Assembly (NCBI GenBank): GCA_018266915.1
Contig: JAFDZM010000043.1
Span: 1-42,500, forward strand
From: Bacteroidota bacterium
GTDB lineage: Bacteria > Bacteroidota > Bacteroidia > Sphingobacteriales > Sphingobacteriaceae
Length of the DNA: 42,500 bases
Direction of reading: 5' to 3'
How positions within the stretch are numbered: position 1 is the stretch's first letter; every line of letters begins with the position of its first letter. The position numbers and the translations under genes were made by a program. Below the pieces are notes generated by a model. That model saw nothing but the letters and a program-made list of their open reading frames with translations, did not search any database and was not told the origin of the DNA. Below are positions 33,509-42,235 of the stretch, one piece after another.

Positions 33509-34384
33509 ATGCCACCAATGACCAAACGCTTTCTATTACCCGGTTTCCTATTCTTCTTCCTTTGTGTTTTTGTGTGCAATGCGGCGAAAGCCCAGGACAC
33601 TACAAAAAAGGCTGAGCCTGAAAAAAAAGCCGAACCTACAGTAGAACAGGCTGTTACCAAGCCTGCCGTTCAGCCAGCGGCAAAGCCTCTTTATCGTCAT
33701 CACCGGATATCGCCTGCCGTTAATCCGCCGGCTAATACAACAAACCCTGCGCAGCAGCAGGTAGCAAAAACTACTCAGCAGGCAACAAAACCTGTTCAGC
33801 AACAAGCTGCTCCATCAACAACAGATACTACTCAGCCGGATCTGAAAACACCTGCTGACCCAAATCAGTTAAACGCTAAAAGCCTCAACAACCAATATCA
33901 ATACATGCTGAGCAAAACGCTGCGCTTCCAGCAGCCTTTACTTGCCGCTTTATGGAAAAATGTAACGGATTCGCTTACTAAAGCACGTAACGACGGAAAA
34001 GCAGCACAAGCTAAACTAAGCGCTGATGCTAAACTGATAGACAGTTTAAAAACAGCCGCAGCTAACGCTTCAAAAGAGCCTGCTGCTTCTCAGTCAAGCA
34101 GTTCACAGTCTGATACCATCAGCATGTTCGGAATCAATCTATCAAAATCAACCTATAACCTGGTAATGGTTGGTTTGGTGGTTATATTGGGATTGGCATT
34201 AGCAATTGTAATCGGAACCACAGCTAAACACAAACACGAAGCACGTCACCGTACTGAGCTTTACGAAGAAATAGAAGAAGAATTTAAAACTTATAAAGCC
34301 AAAGCCAACGAAAAAGAACTACGCCTTGCCCGCGAACTGCAAACCGAGCGTAATAAGCTGGATGAGTTGTTAGGCCGTGGATAG
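33509..34384 (+). CDS. Secreted, low-complexity protein with one membrane anchor and coiled coil
   Basis: A 291-residue protein that I do not recognise. Signal peptide 1-28 (cleavage after AKA, before QD); residues 30-118 rich in Pro, Ala, Gln, Lys and Thr; a helical region 120-190; membrane segment about 216-237 (YNLVMVGLVVILGLALAIVIG); charged coiled coil 248-288. The N-terminal part would be periplasmic and the coiled coil cytosolic. An alternative ATG lies three codons downstream. Promoter not clear. A bidirectional terminator at 34442-34469 follows. Confidence 0.65.
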   Translation: MPPMTKRFLLPGFLFFFLCVFVCNAAKAQDTTKKAEPEKKAEPTVEQAVTKPAVQPAAKPLYRHHRISPAVNPPANTTNPAQQQVAKTTQQATKPVQQQAAPSTTDTTQPDLKTPADPNQLNAKSLNNQYQYMLSKTLRFQQPLLAALWKNVTDSLTKARNDGKAAQAKLSADAKLIDSLKTAAANASKEPAASQSSSSQSDTISMFGINLSKSTYNLVMVGLVVILGLALAIVIGTTAKHKHEARHRTELYEEIEEEFKTYKAKANEKELRLARELQTERNKLDELLGRG

Positions 34385-34441
34385 AGACCGTTGATTTGAA
34401 TGATTAATTGATTTCGTTGACTAATCAACCTGTATAGTGTA

Positions 34442-34469
34442 AAAAGCCATCTCTTAACGGATGGCTTTT
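34442..34469. terminator. Bidirectional intrinsic terminator
   Basis: aaaagccatc (34442-34451) pairs perfectly with gatggctttt (34460-34469), with an 8-nt loop and T tracts on both strands. It serves the plus-strand gene ending at 34384 and the minus-strand permease gene ending at 34531. Confidence 0.8.
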
Positions 34470-34495
34470 CTATGTTAATCTTAATTCTAAAACTA

Positions 34496-34534
34496 ACTAA
34501 TCACCGATTAACCGATCATCGGTTAACTGATCAC
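34496..34534. repeat. Octamer-word palindrome, ACCGATTA family
   Basis: The words accgatta, accgatca, tcggttaa, ctgatcac follow each other around the centre aaccgatcatcggtt (34509-34523), a perfect palindrome apart from its centre. It overlaps the stop codon of the permease gene. The word resembles that at 40907-40995. Confidence 0.55.
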
Positions 34535-36909
34535 TCTGACCTCAAACTCTTTACGGGATTTGCAACCGCAGCCTTTATTGCCTGGAAACTTACTGTCAAC
34601 AGCGTGATCAGCAAAGCACCAATACACGATACTATAAATATCCACCATGAAATTGTAGTATGATACTGATACCCTTTAAGCCATCCGCTGAGAAAATACC
34701 AGGCTATCGGAGCGGCAATTACGCAGGATATGACCACAAGTCCTACAAAATCTTTGGAAAGCATTCCCCATAAGTTCAATACCGATGCACCCAATACTTT
34801 ACGCACACCTATTTCTTTGGTACGCTGTTCGGCAACGAAGGAAGCCAATCCAAATAAACCTAACGACGAAATAAATATGGCCAATATTGCAAATATCGAT
34901 GCCAGTTTACCTATACGTTCTTCATCAGAGAATTTTTTGGCATAAGTTTCATCCGTAAAGTGGTAATCGAATGGACTGGCGGGATTATATTTCTTGAAAA
35001 CACCACCTATTTTAGCCAGTGCTTCCTGTATCTGTACAGTTGGCTTTATTCTTATCGTGATAATATTCGCCCAATTGTAATCCACAAAAAAGATTGTTGG
35101 CTGAACAGGGGTGTAGGGCGACTGCATCACCATGTTATCTATTATGCCGACAATAGTATACGCTTTATTATCTTTTCGTATGATTTTGCCTATCGGATCT
35201 TTCAAACCAGTAAGCTGTAAAGCGCTTTGATTTAATATCATAGCGGTGGTATCGCTTGCAAAGTCGCGCGAAAAATCTCTACCCTGGCGTATGTGCCAGC
35301 CGATAGTTTTACCGAAATCCCTGGTTACAGCTATAGTTCCGAAAAGCGGATTGGTACCGGGCTGTTTCCCTTCCCATTCATAACCGATCTGGTTGCTGTA
35401 CACATCCGTTGTCGGGCTTGATGATTCGGCCATGTTTTCCACCACACCGGTATTGACCAGGTCATTTCGTATCGCATCGTAGTGCCCATAAAGATCGGGA
35501 GTGCTCATATCTATGGAGATCAATCCTTCGCGGGAATATCCCACAGGCCTGTCCTTAGCATAATTAATCTGCCTGAAAACGATGATGGTGCCAATAATCA
35601 GCGTAACAGATATGGTAAATTGCAGTACCACCAATATCTTACGCGGAATAGCTGCAAAACGGCCAGCTCTGAAGGTCCCTTTTAAAACTTTCACCGTATT
35701 AAAACCCGACAAGTAGAATGCAGGGTAACTGCCAGACACAAAACCTGTGAAGGCAGTAAACAGAAGAATGGTTAACCAGAAGACTGCATTACCCCACGGA
35801 ATAGACATGGACTTATCAGCTATAATGTTAAACAACGGCAATGAGCCAAGTACTATCAATATGGCAAATACTAATGCCAGGCCGGCCATCAATACGGATT
35901 CGCTCAGGAACTGGACAATCAATTGCTTTCTTATGGAACCAATAGCTTTACGGATACCCACCTCTTTGGCACGTTTCTCAGACCGCGCGGTGCTCAGGTT
36001 CATAAAGTTGATACAAGCCAGCAGCAATACAAACACAGCGATTATGCCGAAGAGCCAAACATACTGGATACGTCCGCCTTTGATCTTACCGTTCTCAAAA
36101 TCGCTGTACAGACGCCATTTATCCATCGGGTGCAGCAGCAGATGCTCGTTACCTTCTTCTTTCTTCACATGAACTTGGGTAATGAGCTCGATCTTTTTGG
36201 ATACTTTAGCCATATCCACATTATCGTTCATCTGCACAAATACCTGGAAACTGTGATTGTCCCATTGTGTCATACCATGCTTTATCCAGGCTTCCGTTGT
36301 AAGATACTTATCCCATGACAACAGGAAATGTGTGTCATTAAATGATGAATTTTTAGGGATATCTTTATAAACACCTGCAATTTTGAAATCATACTTATTG
36401 TTCATGCGGACGGTTTTGCCAACCACATCATCGCCACCAAAAAGCGCTACAGCCAGTGAATGATCTATTAGCACAGACGATTGATCAGTCAAGCCTTTCA
36501 TCGTGCCGCTCAGTTTCTCCAGACCCATCATTACGGGGAATTCAGGCTGCACCCACATGCCCGATTTAGTAAGCTTCTTTTCGCCTGCTCCGACAATGAA
36601 CCCAAAGTTCCACGAGGTAAGTGTCACATACTTAAAATCAGACCCATACTTATTGCGCAGCTCCATACCAAGAGGAATAGCCATGGCCTGCCCCGTACCG
36701 GTTTCGTTATTAAAAGTCTGGGTGATCATTACCTGCGCTATGTTTTTATGATTAGCATGGTAATGATTGTAAGTCAATTCATCATACATCCAAAAGCCGA
36801 TAAGCATAGCCACTGCCATGCCACATGCCAAACCCAATACATTGATGGACGAATAAATCTTATTTTTAAGCAGGTTCCGCCAGGCGATCTTGAAGTAATT
36901 TTTAAGCAT
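34531..36909 (-). CDS. FtsX/MacB-like ABC transporter permease
   Basis: A 792-residue permease with duplicated layout: a first membrane segment at about 20-40 (SINVLGLACGMAVAMLIGFW), a periplasmic MacB-type core domain, three membrane segments around 285-420, a fourth (KILVVLQFTISVTLIIGTIIV) beginning a second half, a second periplasmic domain and three terminal membrane segments. FtsX signatures are KRAKEVGIRKAIGSIRKQLIVQFLSES and QRTKEIGVRKVLGASVLNL. Such permeases move peptides, lipoproteins or drugs or signal across the envelope. The ATPase and fusion-protein genes are not adjacent, so the partner is unknown. Confidence 0.9.
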   Translation of the reverse strand: MLKNYFKIAWRNLLKNKIYSSINVLGLACGMAVAMLIGFWMYDELTYNHYHANHKNIAQVMITQTFNNETGTGQAMAIPLGMELRNKYGSDFKYVTLTSWNFGFIVGAGEKKLTKSGMWVQPEFPVMMGLEKLSGTMKGLTDQSSVLIDHSLAVALFGGDDVVGKTVRMNNKYDFKIAGVYKDIPKNSSFNDTHFLLSWDKYLTTEAWIKHGMTQWDNHSFQVFVQMNDNVDMAKVSKKIELITQVHVKKEEGNEHLLLHPMDKWRLYSDFENGKIKGGRIQYVWLFGIIAVFVLLLACINFMNLSTARSEKRAKEVGIRKAIGSIRKQLIVQFLSESVLMAGLALVFAILIVLGSLPLFNIIADKSMSIPWGNAVFWLTILLFTAFTGFVSGSYPAFYLSGFNTVKVLKGTFRAGRFAAIPRKILVVLQFTISVTLIIGTIIVFRQINYAKDRPVGYSREGLISIDMSTPDLYGHYDAIRNDLVNTGVVENMAESSSPTTDVYSNQIGYEWEGKQPGTNPLFGTIAVTRDFGKTIGWHIRQGRDFSRDFASDTTAMILNQSALQLTGLKDPIGKIIRKDNKAYTIVGIIDNMVMQSPYTPVQPTIFFVDYNWANIITIRIKPTVQIQEALAKIGGVFKKYNPASPFDYHFTDETYAKKFSDEERIGKLASIFAILAIFISSLGLFGLASFVAEQRTKEIGVRKVLGASVLNLWGMLSKDFVGLVVISCVIAAPIAWYFLSGWLKGYQYHTTISWWIFIVSCIGALLITLLTVSFQAIKAAVANPVKSLRSE

Positions 36910-37104
36910 CTTCCCTAAGTTTAAAATTCACTTAGTAAAAGACGTCTTGATTTTTAAACCGTTGCAGGGAAAATCAAAAAAAGTCATTTTCGCATATTGG
37001 CAGAATAAAAAATGGGTCATTAAGCGGATATGAACTGTCCTGTTCGTTTTTTAAGCCGGGACAGGGATGGGACAGTTTGGGACAAAGAACCTCCTCCACC
37101 ACTT

Positions 37105-37144
37105 CATGGCGAGGAACGAAGCAACCTCCGAACTGTGCAGATCA
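37105..37144 (+). repeat. Solo left end of the MITE-like element
   Basis: Starts catggcgaggaacgaagc and then runs in parallel with the left 40 bp of the element at 31899 (aactgtgcagatca against aactatacaggtca). The right end is missing. The gene-free stretch 36910-37234 holds this and otherwise only AT-rich sequence with no clear promoter. Confidence 0.6.
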
Positions 37145-37234
37145 TGAAGCACAATAATTTTTTTAGTGCTTTTCTTGAATTTTATTAATTTCAAATTCTT
37201 TAACTTACAGAATTACTCTAAACCCTAAAAACAA

Positions 37235-37747
37235 ATGGCAGCTCCTGGAAGACCCAGAAAGTGCGATCCAGAAATCGAAGATCTTTGGATGGATATTGAA
37301 TACAAGAGAAATGAGAAAGTAAAGTCTATTTTGGAACGACTTGGGGTGGATGCCACTGATGGGGACGGGAGAACAGCATTAATAAATGCAACTATGCGTA
37401 ACAACGCAGAAATACTAAAATGGGTTATAGCGAAAGGGGCCGACGTTAATTTTCAAGACCGTATCGGATACTCCGCTTTACATTTCGCCGCTCAGAACGG
37501 GGCCTTCGATTTAGCTAAAATTTTGATTGAAAACGGAGCGAATGTAAACATCCAGGATGTTCACGGAAATATTCCTTTATGGACAGCAATGTTCAACTCC
37601 AAACTTACTGTTAATAATATAACCAAACTCTTATTAAAACATCATTCAGACACTGAGTTAAATAACAACTATGACAAAAACTGTCGCTTTATGTATCAAA
37701 CATTTTTCAAGGGTGACATCTCAACGGTCGACCTATCTGATATCTAA
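37235..37747 (+). CDS. Ankyrin repeat protein
   Basis: A 170-residue cytosolic protein with about three ankyrin repeats: 44-75 (DGRTALINATMRNNAEILKW), 77-109 (GYSALHFAAQNGAFDLAKIL) and a weaker 110-142. A leading helix lies at 11-35. The first residues, APGRPRKC, resemble a minimal AT-hook core, but a single short match is weak evidence. Such small ankyrin proteins serve in protein binding, sometimes as immunity proteins for toxins; no toxin is adjacent. The gene is A+T-rich and lies in the accessory block within the split S10 operon. Confidence 0.8.
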   Translation: MAAPGRPRKCDPEIEDLWMDIEYKRNEKVKSILERLGVDATDGDGRTALINATMRNNAEILKWVIAKGADVNFQDRIGYSALHFAAQNGAFDLAKILIENGANVNIQDVHGNIPLWTAMFNSKLTVNNITKLLLKHHSDTELNNNYDKNCRFMYQTFFKGDISTVDLSDI

Positions 37748-37839
37748 CTCATCAGCCGAAAAAGCCACCCGTTTCTGAATAGGTGTTTTGTTTCGTTCGT
37801 TATTTTGTGTAAAAGGCAATGCGAACACTCTCCTGGGAA

Positions 37840-38220
37840 TTATTTGATTTTAGTAACTACCCCAACCGTTGTTTTTTTGACAATGCATTCATACTTATTG
37901 ATAGTTACAATACCATAATCCTGACGTTTTGCGGTATCTATTCTAACATGATCTCCCGGAACAAAAATCTTATAATCACAATTGTCGATCACCCTAATGG
38001 TATCTCCTGCCAATGTTTTCAAAATAGTACAAGAAGAGAATATGAAATAGCCACATGAGCCAACGGCCTTTTTATGTAAGATAACCGTTCCTGTGATGGA
38101 TTTTTTCAGTTTGAAAAACTGCCAGTCCGATCTGCAGTTCCGTATATCAGATTGTGCAAATAATCTGTAAGGCAAGGTAAACAGTAAAAATGCTACCATA
38201 ACAGGAGTAACTAATTTCAT
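37840..38220 (-). CDS. Small secreted protein of unknown function
   Basis: A 126-residue protein with a signal peptide (about 1-22, MKLVTPVMVAFLLFTLPYRL, cleavage after FA before QS). The mature part has five Cys and a beta-rich pattern (GTVILHKKAVGSCGYFIFSSCTILKTLAGDTIRVIDNCDYKIFVPGDHVRID), perhaps an OB-like barrel; family not recognised. It is transcribed toward the ankyrin gene. The str-operon terminator lies just upstream of its start. Confidence 0.6.
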   Translation of the reverse strand: MKLVTPVMVAFLLFTLPYRLFAQSDIRNCRSDWQFFKLKKSITGTVILHKKAVGSCGYFIFSSCTILKTLAGDTIRVIDNCDYKIFVPGDHVRIDTAKRQDYGIVTINKYECIVKKTTVGVVTKIK

Positions 38221-38239
38221 ATTTAATGCTAAGGTAAAA

Positions 38240-38270
38240 CAAAAAAAGCCACTCGTTTCCGAATGGCTTT
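38240..38270 (-). terminator. Terminator of the str operon (after rpsJ)
   Basis: aaagccactcg (38245-38255) pairs with cgaatggcttt (38260-38270) with one mismatch around a tttc loop. On the minus strand it is followed by seven T residues. It lies about 70 nt past the rpsJ stop and should end the rpsL-rpsG-fusA-rpsJ transcript. A degenerate copy of the sequence follows the ankyrin gene near 37760. Confidence 0.8.
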
Positions 38271-38287
38271 CTCTTTTTCAAAATCCT

Positions 38288-38313
38288 GACTCTTGATTCT
38301 TGAATCTTGATTC
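38288..38313. repeat. Heptamer-word array, GANNCAA family (one arm)
   Basis: Read on the minus strand the words are GAATCAA, GATTCAA, GAATCAA, GAGTCAG. It is a single arm, though gattcttgaatc is itself self-complementary. Same vocabulary as 7232-7295 and 14526-14597. It lies between the rpsJ stop and the str terminator. Confidence 0.65.
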
Positions 38314-38336
38314 CAATATCTGATCTTCCGGTACTA

Positions 38337-38642
38337 TCACACCTTGATCTCTACTTCAACACCGCTTGGCAATTCAAGCTTCATTAAAGCGTCAACAGTT
38401 TTTGAGTTTGAGCTGTAGATATCCAATAATCTCTTGTAAGAGCATAGTTGGAATTGCTCGCGCGCTTTTTTGTTTACGTGTGGTGAACGCAGCACAGTGA
38501 AAATTTTCTTTTCAGTTGGCAGCGGAAGCGGTCCGCTTACTACAGCACCCGTAGGTTTTACTGTCTTTACGATCTTCTCAGCTGATTTATCAACCAGGTT
38601 GTAATCGTACGATTTTAATTTGATTCTGATTCTTTGGCTCAT
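38337..38642 (-). CDS. rpsJ: 30S ribosomal protein S10
   Basis: A 101-residue S10 (also NusE, the antitermination partner of NusB). Hallmarks are [25 protein letters not shown] and [30 protein letters not shown]. Length is normal. It follows fusA by 138 nt and is followed by a terminator, so it belongs to the str transcript. Its usual partner rplC is 8.9 kb away beyond an accessory block. Confidence 0.97.
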   Translation of the reverse strand: MSQRIRIKLKSYDYNLVDKSAEKIVKTVKPTGAVVSGPLPLPTEKKIFTVLRSPHVNKKAREQFQLCSYKRLLDIYSSNSKTVDALMKLELPSGVEVEIKV

Positions 38643-38708
38643 GATTTTCGTTTTTAACCTACCCCTAAGAGCTATTTATTAGGGATTGACCGATTGTTTA
38701 TTTTGTTT

Positions 38709-38775
38709 ATGTGCAAATGTGCTGATATGCAAATGTGCAAATTAAACCATCTGCACATCTGCATATTGCACATCT
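38709..38775. repeat. Octamer-word hairpin, ATGTGCAR family (fusA/rpsJ gap)
   Basis: Left array 38709-38739 reads ATGTGCAA, ATGTGCTG, ATATGCAA, ATGTGCAA; right array 38748-38775 is its complement (tctgcacatctgcatattgc at its start). Loop only about 8 nt, so the transcript should fold well. Same vocabulary as 8972-9108. Confidence 0.75.
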
Positions 38776-38780
38776 AATAA

Positions 38781-40892
38781 TTAGTCTATAGCAACTTGCT
38801 TACGTCCTTTAGACTTAGCAACTACTTCGTCCTGAACGTTACGTGGTGCTTCAGCGTAGTGGTCAAACTCCATAGTTGAAGTTGCACGGCCTGAAGTGAT
38901 GGTACGTAACTGAGTTACATAACCAAACATTTCTGAAAGCGGTACCATTGCTTTGATCACTTGTGAACCAGCACGGGTGTCCATACCTTGCAGCTGGCCA
39001 CGACGACGGTTCATGTCACCGATCACATCACCCATGTTTTCTTCTGGGGTCAGGATCTCGATCTTCATGATAGGCTCCAGCAATACCGGTTTACATTTCG
39101 GTAATGCTTCGCGGTAAGCCGAACGGGCTGCGATTTCAAAAGATAATGCATCCGAATCGACTGCGTGGAACGAACCATCGATCAAACGTACTTTTAAGCT
39201 GGTTAACGGATAGCCTGCCAATACACCATTGTCCATAGCTGCTTTGAAGCCTTTTTCTACAGATGGGATAAACTCGCGAGGGATAGCACCACCCACAATT
39301 TCATTCACAAACTGTAAACCTTCTTTGTTATCGTCAGCCGGAGAAACAACGATCTGGATGTCGGCAAATTTACCACGACCACCAGTTTGTTTCTTGTATG
39401 TTTCACGGTGCTGTATAGTACCTGTGATAGCTTCTTTGTAAGCTACCTGTGGCGCACCCTGGTTAACTTCAACTTTAAACTCACGTTTCAGACGGTCCAT
39501 CAAGATATCAAGGTGTAACTCGCCCATACCGCTGATAACTGTTTGGCCAGTGTCCTGGTCAGTTTGTACGCGGAAGGTTGGATCCTCTTCGGCCAATTTA
39601 CCTAACGCAATTCCTAATTTATCAACGTCGGCCTGAGTTTTAGGCTCAATAGCCAAACCGATAACCGGGTCAGGGAATACCATCGACTCAAGAACCAACT
39701 GGTGTTTCTCGTCGCAAAGGGTATCACCGGTTTTAATATCCTTAAAGCCTACTACCGCAGCAATATCACCTGCACCTACGTTAGGGATAGGGTTTTGCTT
39801 GTTAGCGTGCATCTGGAATATACGGCTGATACGCTCTTTTGATTCAGAACGCATGTTGTAAATGTATGAACCAGCTTCAAGATTACCAGAGTAAACACGG
39901 ATGAAGCACAAACGGCCCACAAACGGGTCGGTAGCAATTTTAAATGCCAATGCTGCAAACGGCTCTTTTACATCTGGTTTAACCAGTATTTCTGCACCTG
40001 TATCAGGATTATGACCAACCACACCTTTTGAATCCAATGGTGAAGGCATAAGCTCCATCACATAATCCAGCATGGTTTGTACACCTTTGTTTTTGAAAGA
40101 TGAACCGCAAGTCATCGGAACGATCTTACCGGCTAATGTAGCCTGGCGTAAAGCGTCCAATACTTCGCGCTCGGTGATGGTAGTTGGATCTTCGAAGAAT
40201 TTCTCCATCAGGTGATCGTCAAACTCAGCTACAGCTTCCAGCAATTTCTCTCTCCACTCGGTAGCTTCTTCCACCATATCATCAGGGATAGGCACTTCAG
40301 TAAAGGTCATACCTTTATCGTGCTCGTTCCAAACAATACCACGGAAGTTGATCAGGTCAACCACACCTTTGAAGTTATCTTCTGCACCGATTGGTAATTG
40401 CAGCGGAATAGCAGTGCTACCCAACATTTCTTTAACCTGTTTTACCACGTTTAAGAAATCAGCACCTGAACGGTCCATTTTGTTAACGAAACCGATACGT
40501 GGTACGTTGTAGTTGTTAGCCAAACGCCAGTTAGTTTCTGACTGAGGCTCAACACCGTCAACAGCTGAGAATAAGAACACCAACCCATCAAGTACGCGTA
40601 ATGAACGGTTTACCTCTACGGTAAAGTCCACGTGTCCCGGAGTATCGATAATGTTCATGTGGTAGTTGTGGCCACGGTATTTCCAGTTAACGGTAGTAGC
40701 AGCAGATGTGATAGTGATACCACGCTCCTGCTCCTGCGCCATCCAGTCCATTGTAGCCGCACCCTCGTGCACCTCACCAATCTTGTGGCTCACGCCCGAA
40801 TAGTAAAGGATACGCTCGGTAGTAGTGGTCTTACCAGCATCGATGTGAGCGGCAATACCTATGTTTCTTGTATATTTAAGATCTCTTGACAT
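38781..40892 (-). CDS. fusA: Elongation factor G
   Basis: A 703-residue translocation GTPase. G1 is AHIDAGKTT (15-23), G2 includes [10 protein letters not shown] (58-67), G3 DTPGHVDF (83-90), G4 NKMD (137-140) and G5 near GSSFKNKG. Domains II-V follow with GRGKFADIQ and the C-terminal [28 protein letters not shown]. It is the canonical EF-G, not EF-G2 or a TetM-type protection protein, judged by its place in the str operon and full G motifs. Confidence 0.97.
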   Translation of the reverse strand: MSRDLKYTRNIGIAAHIDAGKTTTTERILYYSGVSHKIGEVHEGAATMDWMAQEQERGITITSAATTVNWKYRGHNYHMNIIDTPGHVDFTVEVNRSLRVLDGLVFLFSAVDGVEPQSETNWRLANNYNVPRIGFVNKMDRSGADFLNVVKQVKEMLGSTAIPLQLPIGAEDNFKGVVDLINFRGIVWNEHDKGMTFTEVPIPDDMVEEATEWREKLLEAVAEFDDHLMEKFFEDPTTITEREVLDALRQATLAGKIVPMTCGSSFKNKGVQTMLDYVMELMPSPLDSKGVVGHNPDTGAEILVKPDVKEPFAALAFKIATDPFVGRLCFIRVYSGNLEAGSYIYNMRSESKERISRIFQMHANKQNPIPNVGAGDIAAVVGFKDIKTGDTLCDEKHQLVLESMVFPDPVIGLAIEPKTQADVDKLGIALGKLAEEDPTFRVQTDQDTGQTVISGMGELHLDILMDRLKREFKVEVNQGAPQVAYKEAITGTIQHRETYKKQTGGRGKFADIQIVVSPADDNKEGLQFVNEIVGGAIPREFIPSVEKGFKAAMDNGVLAGYPLTSLKVRLIDGSFHAVDSDALSFEIAARSAYREALPKCKPVLLEPIMKIEILTPEENMGDVIGDMNRRRGQLQGMDTRAGSQVIKAMVPLSEMFGYVTQLRTITSGRATSTMEFDHYAEAPRNVQDEVVAKSKGRKQVAID

Positions 40893-40906
40893 TATAATTT
40901 TTTTTT

Positions 40907-40995
40907 GATTTCACCGATTTGGTTTAATGATTACACCGATTATAACGTGTAAACATAAATAATCGGTGTAATCGTATTATTAAATCGGTGTAATC
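40907..40995. repeat. Nonamer-word hairpin, GATTACACC family (rpsG/fusA gap)
   Basis: gattacaccgatta (40929-40942) is perfectly complementary to taatcggtgtaatc (40960-40973) around a 17-nt loop. Outer words (tcaccgatttggtt to the left; aaatcggtgtaatc to the right) extend the arms with mismatches. It fills the gap between rpsG and fusA. Confidence 0.8.
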
Positions 40996-41000
40996 TAATT

Positions 41001-41468
41001 TTAGAACCTAAAGTGTGAGAACGCCTTGTTAGCCTCAGCCATTTTGTGCGTATCTTCTTTCTTCTTCACAGCAGCACCTTCACCTTTTGCAGCCGAGATG
41101 ATCTCGCCGGCCAGTTTCTCGTGCATGGTTTTTTCGCCACGACGACGTGCATAGCTGATCAGCCATTTCATACCCAAAGCCAGTTTACGGTCAGGGCGAA
41201 CTTCAGTAGGCACCTGGAAGTTAGCACCACCTACGCGGCGGCTTTTTACTTCTACAGCAGGCATTACATTGTTCAAAGCTTTTTTCCAGGTATCTAAACC
41301 GTTTTCGTTAGTTTTTTTCTCAACTATCTCAACAGCGTTATAGAATATAGCGTATGCGGTAGATTTTTTACCATCATACATCATATTGTTTACGAACCTT
41401 GTTACCAAAGTATCATTGAACTTTGGATCAGGAAGGATAATTCTCTTTTTTGGTTTTGACTTTCTCAT
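41001..41468 (-). CDS. rpsG: 30S ribosomal protein S7
   Basis: A 155-residue S7, the primary binder of the 16S 3' major domain near the E site. It begins [45 protein letters not shown] and has [24 protein letters not shown] with the usual beta-hairpin. In E. coli S7 represses the str operon. It lies 19 nt after rpsL. Confidence 0.97.
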   Translation of the reverse strand: MRKSKPKKRIILPDPKFNDTLVTRFVNNMMYDGKKSTAYAIFYNAVEIVEKKTNENGLDTWKKALNNVMPAVEVKSRRVGGANFQVPTEVRPDRKLALGMKWLISYARRRGEKTMHEKLAGEIISAAKGEGAAVKKKEDTHKMAEANKAFSHFRF

Positions 41469-41487
41469 GTTTACTATCCTCCTTTAA

Positions 41488-41904
41488 TTATTTCTTTTTA
41501 CCGCCTTTGCCCGCTGGTGCAGCTGCCTGACCTGGTTTAGGGCGTTTAGTACCATATTTACTACGACGTTGGTTACGACCTGCAACACCTGAGGTATCCA
41601 ATGCACCACGGATGATGTGGTAACGTACACCAGGTAAGTCTTTAACACGGCCGCCGCGGATCAACACGATTGAGTGCTCCTGTAAGTTGTGGCCTTCACC
41701 TGGGATGTAAGCGTTTACTTCTTTTCCGTTGGTTAAGCGCACACGGGCTACTTTACGCATTGCTGAGTTTGGTTTCTTAGGGGTAGTGGTGTACACACGG
41801 GTGCACACGCCTCTTCGCTGTGGACAGCTGTCCAACGCTGGCGACTTACTCTTGTCAACCAGAGCTACTCTACCTTTTCTAACTAATTGTTGAATAGTAG
41901 GCAT
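41488..41904 (-). CDS. rpsL: 30S ribosomal protein S12
   Basis: A 138-residue S12 of the decoding centre. Lys43 (TPKKPNS) and Lys88 ([10 protein letters not shown]), the usual sites of streptomycin-resistance change, are both wild type, so sensitivity by this route is expected. Asp89 is the residue methylthiolated by RimO in E. coli. The C-terminus has a short basic tail ([10 protein letters not shown]). It heads the str operon, which has a full promoter at 41975-42005 and a leader of about 64 nt. Confidence 0.97.
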   Translation of the reverse strand: MPTIQQLVRKGRVALVDKSKSPALDSCPQRRGVCTRVYTTTPKKPNSAMRKVARVRLTNGKEVNAYIPGEGHNLQEHSIVLIRGGRVKDLPGVRYHIIRGALDTSGVAGRNQRRSKYGTKRPKPGQAAAPAGKGGKKK

Positions 41905-41974
41905 TCTTCCTGTTTTTGTTTATTTGTTTTTCCCTTTTAAGCACGCCAACACGACGGGCAGTTTTTAGGGACTG

Positions 41975-42005
41975 CAAAAGTACGGAGTTATTTTTTGATT
42001 TTCAA
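41975..42005 (-). promoter_or_regulatory. Promoter of the str operon
   Basis: Minus-strand TTG (42003-42005), 20 nt, TACTTTTG (41975-41982), a full TAnnTTTG match. Transcription should start near 41968. The leader 41905-41968 is short and contains a small stem gcagt/actgc at its 5' edge (41957-41974). Confidence 0.75.
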
Positions 42006-42093
42006 GTGGTTGGGTGAGATTTTTGAAATTAGTTGAATGGTTAAGTGGTTGATTGGGTTGATTAGGTTGGAATGAGGACCAAAATTATCGTAA

Positions 42094-42146
42094 GGGTGCC
42101 ACATTGAGGCTCTCGAAGTGGGTGCGTAAAGGCCTTACTGCATATT
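42094..42146 (+). repeat. 53-bp interspersed repeat, right copy
   Basis: Matches the minus strand of 12381-12434, with shared blocks tgaggctctcgaagtg, aaaggcc and ctgcatatt. The gene-free stretch 41905-42500 holds, in order, the str leader and promoter, loose ggttgatt words (42005-42070), this repeat, a cagaatt/aattctg inverted pair near 42165-42200, the 91-nt structured element and a MITE end. Confidence 0.7.
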
Positions 42147-42235
42147 GTCGTAACCGGAATTCTCAGAATTTAATGAATTATCTGAATTCTGTTATTTCTT
42201 CAATGCGATAAATTCGAGTTCAGACAATCATCAGG

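Noticed and set aside
37235..37265. AT-hook DNA-binding motif in the ankyrin protein
   Set aside because: A single GRPRK match at the N-terminus is too short to support DNA binding.
37758..37790. Terminator after the ankyrin gene
   Set aside because: It looks like a decayed copy of the terminator at 38240-38270; only a 4-bp stem remains.
38643..38708. A separate promoter for rpsJ
   Set aside because: TTTG words are present because of the octamer repeat, but none is preceded by TA at the right place or correctly spaced.
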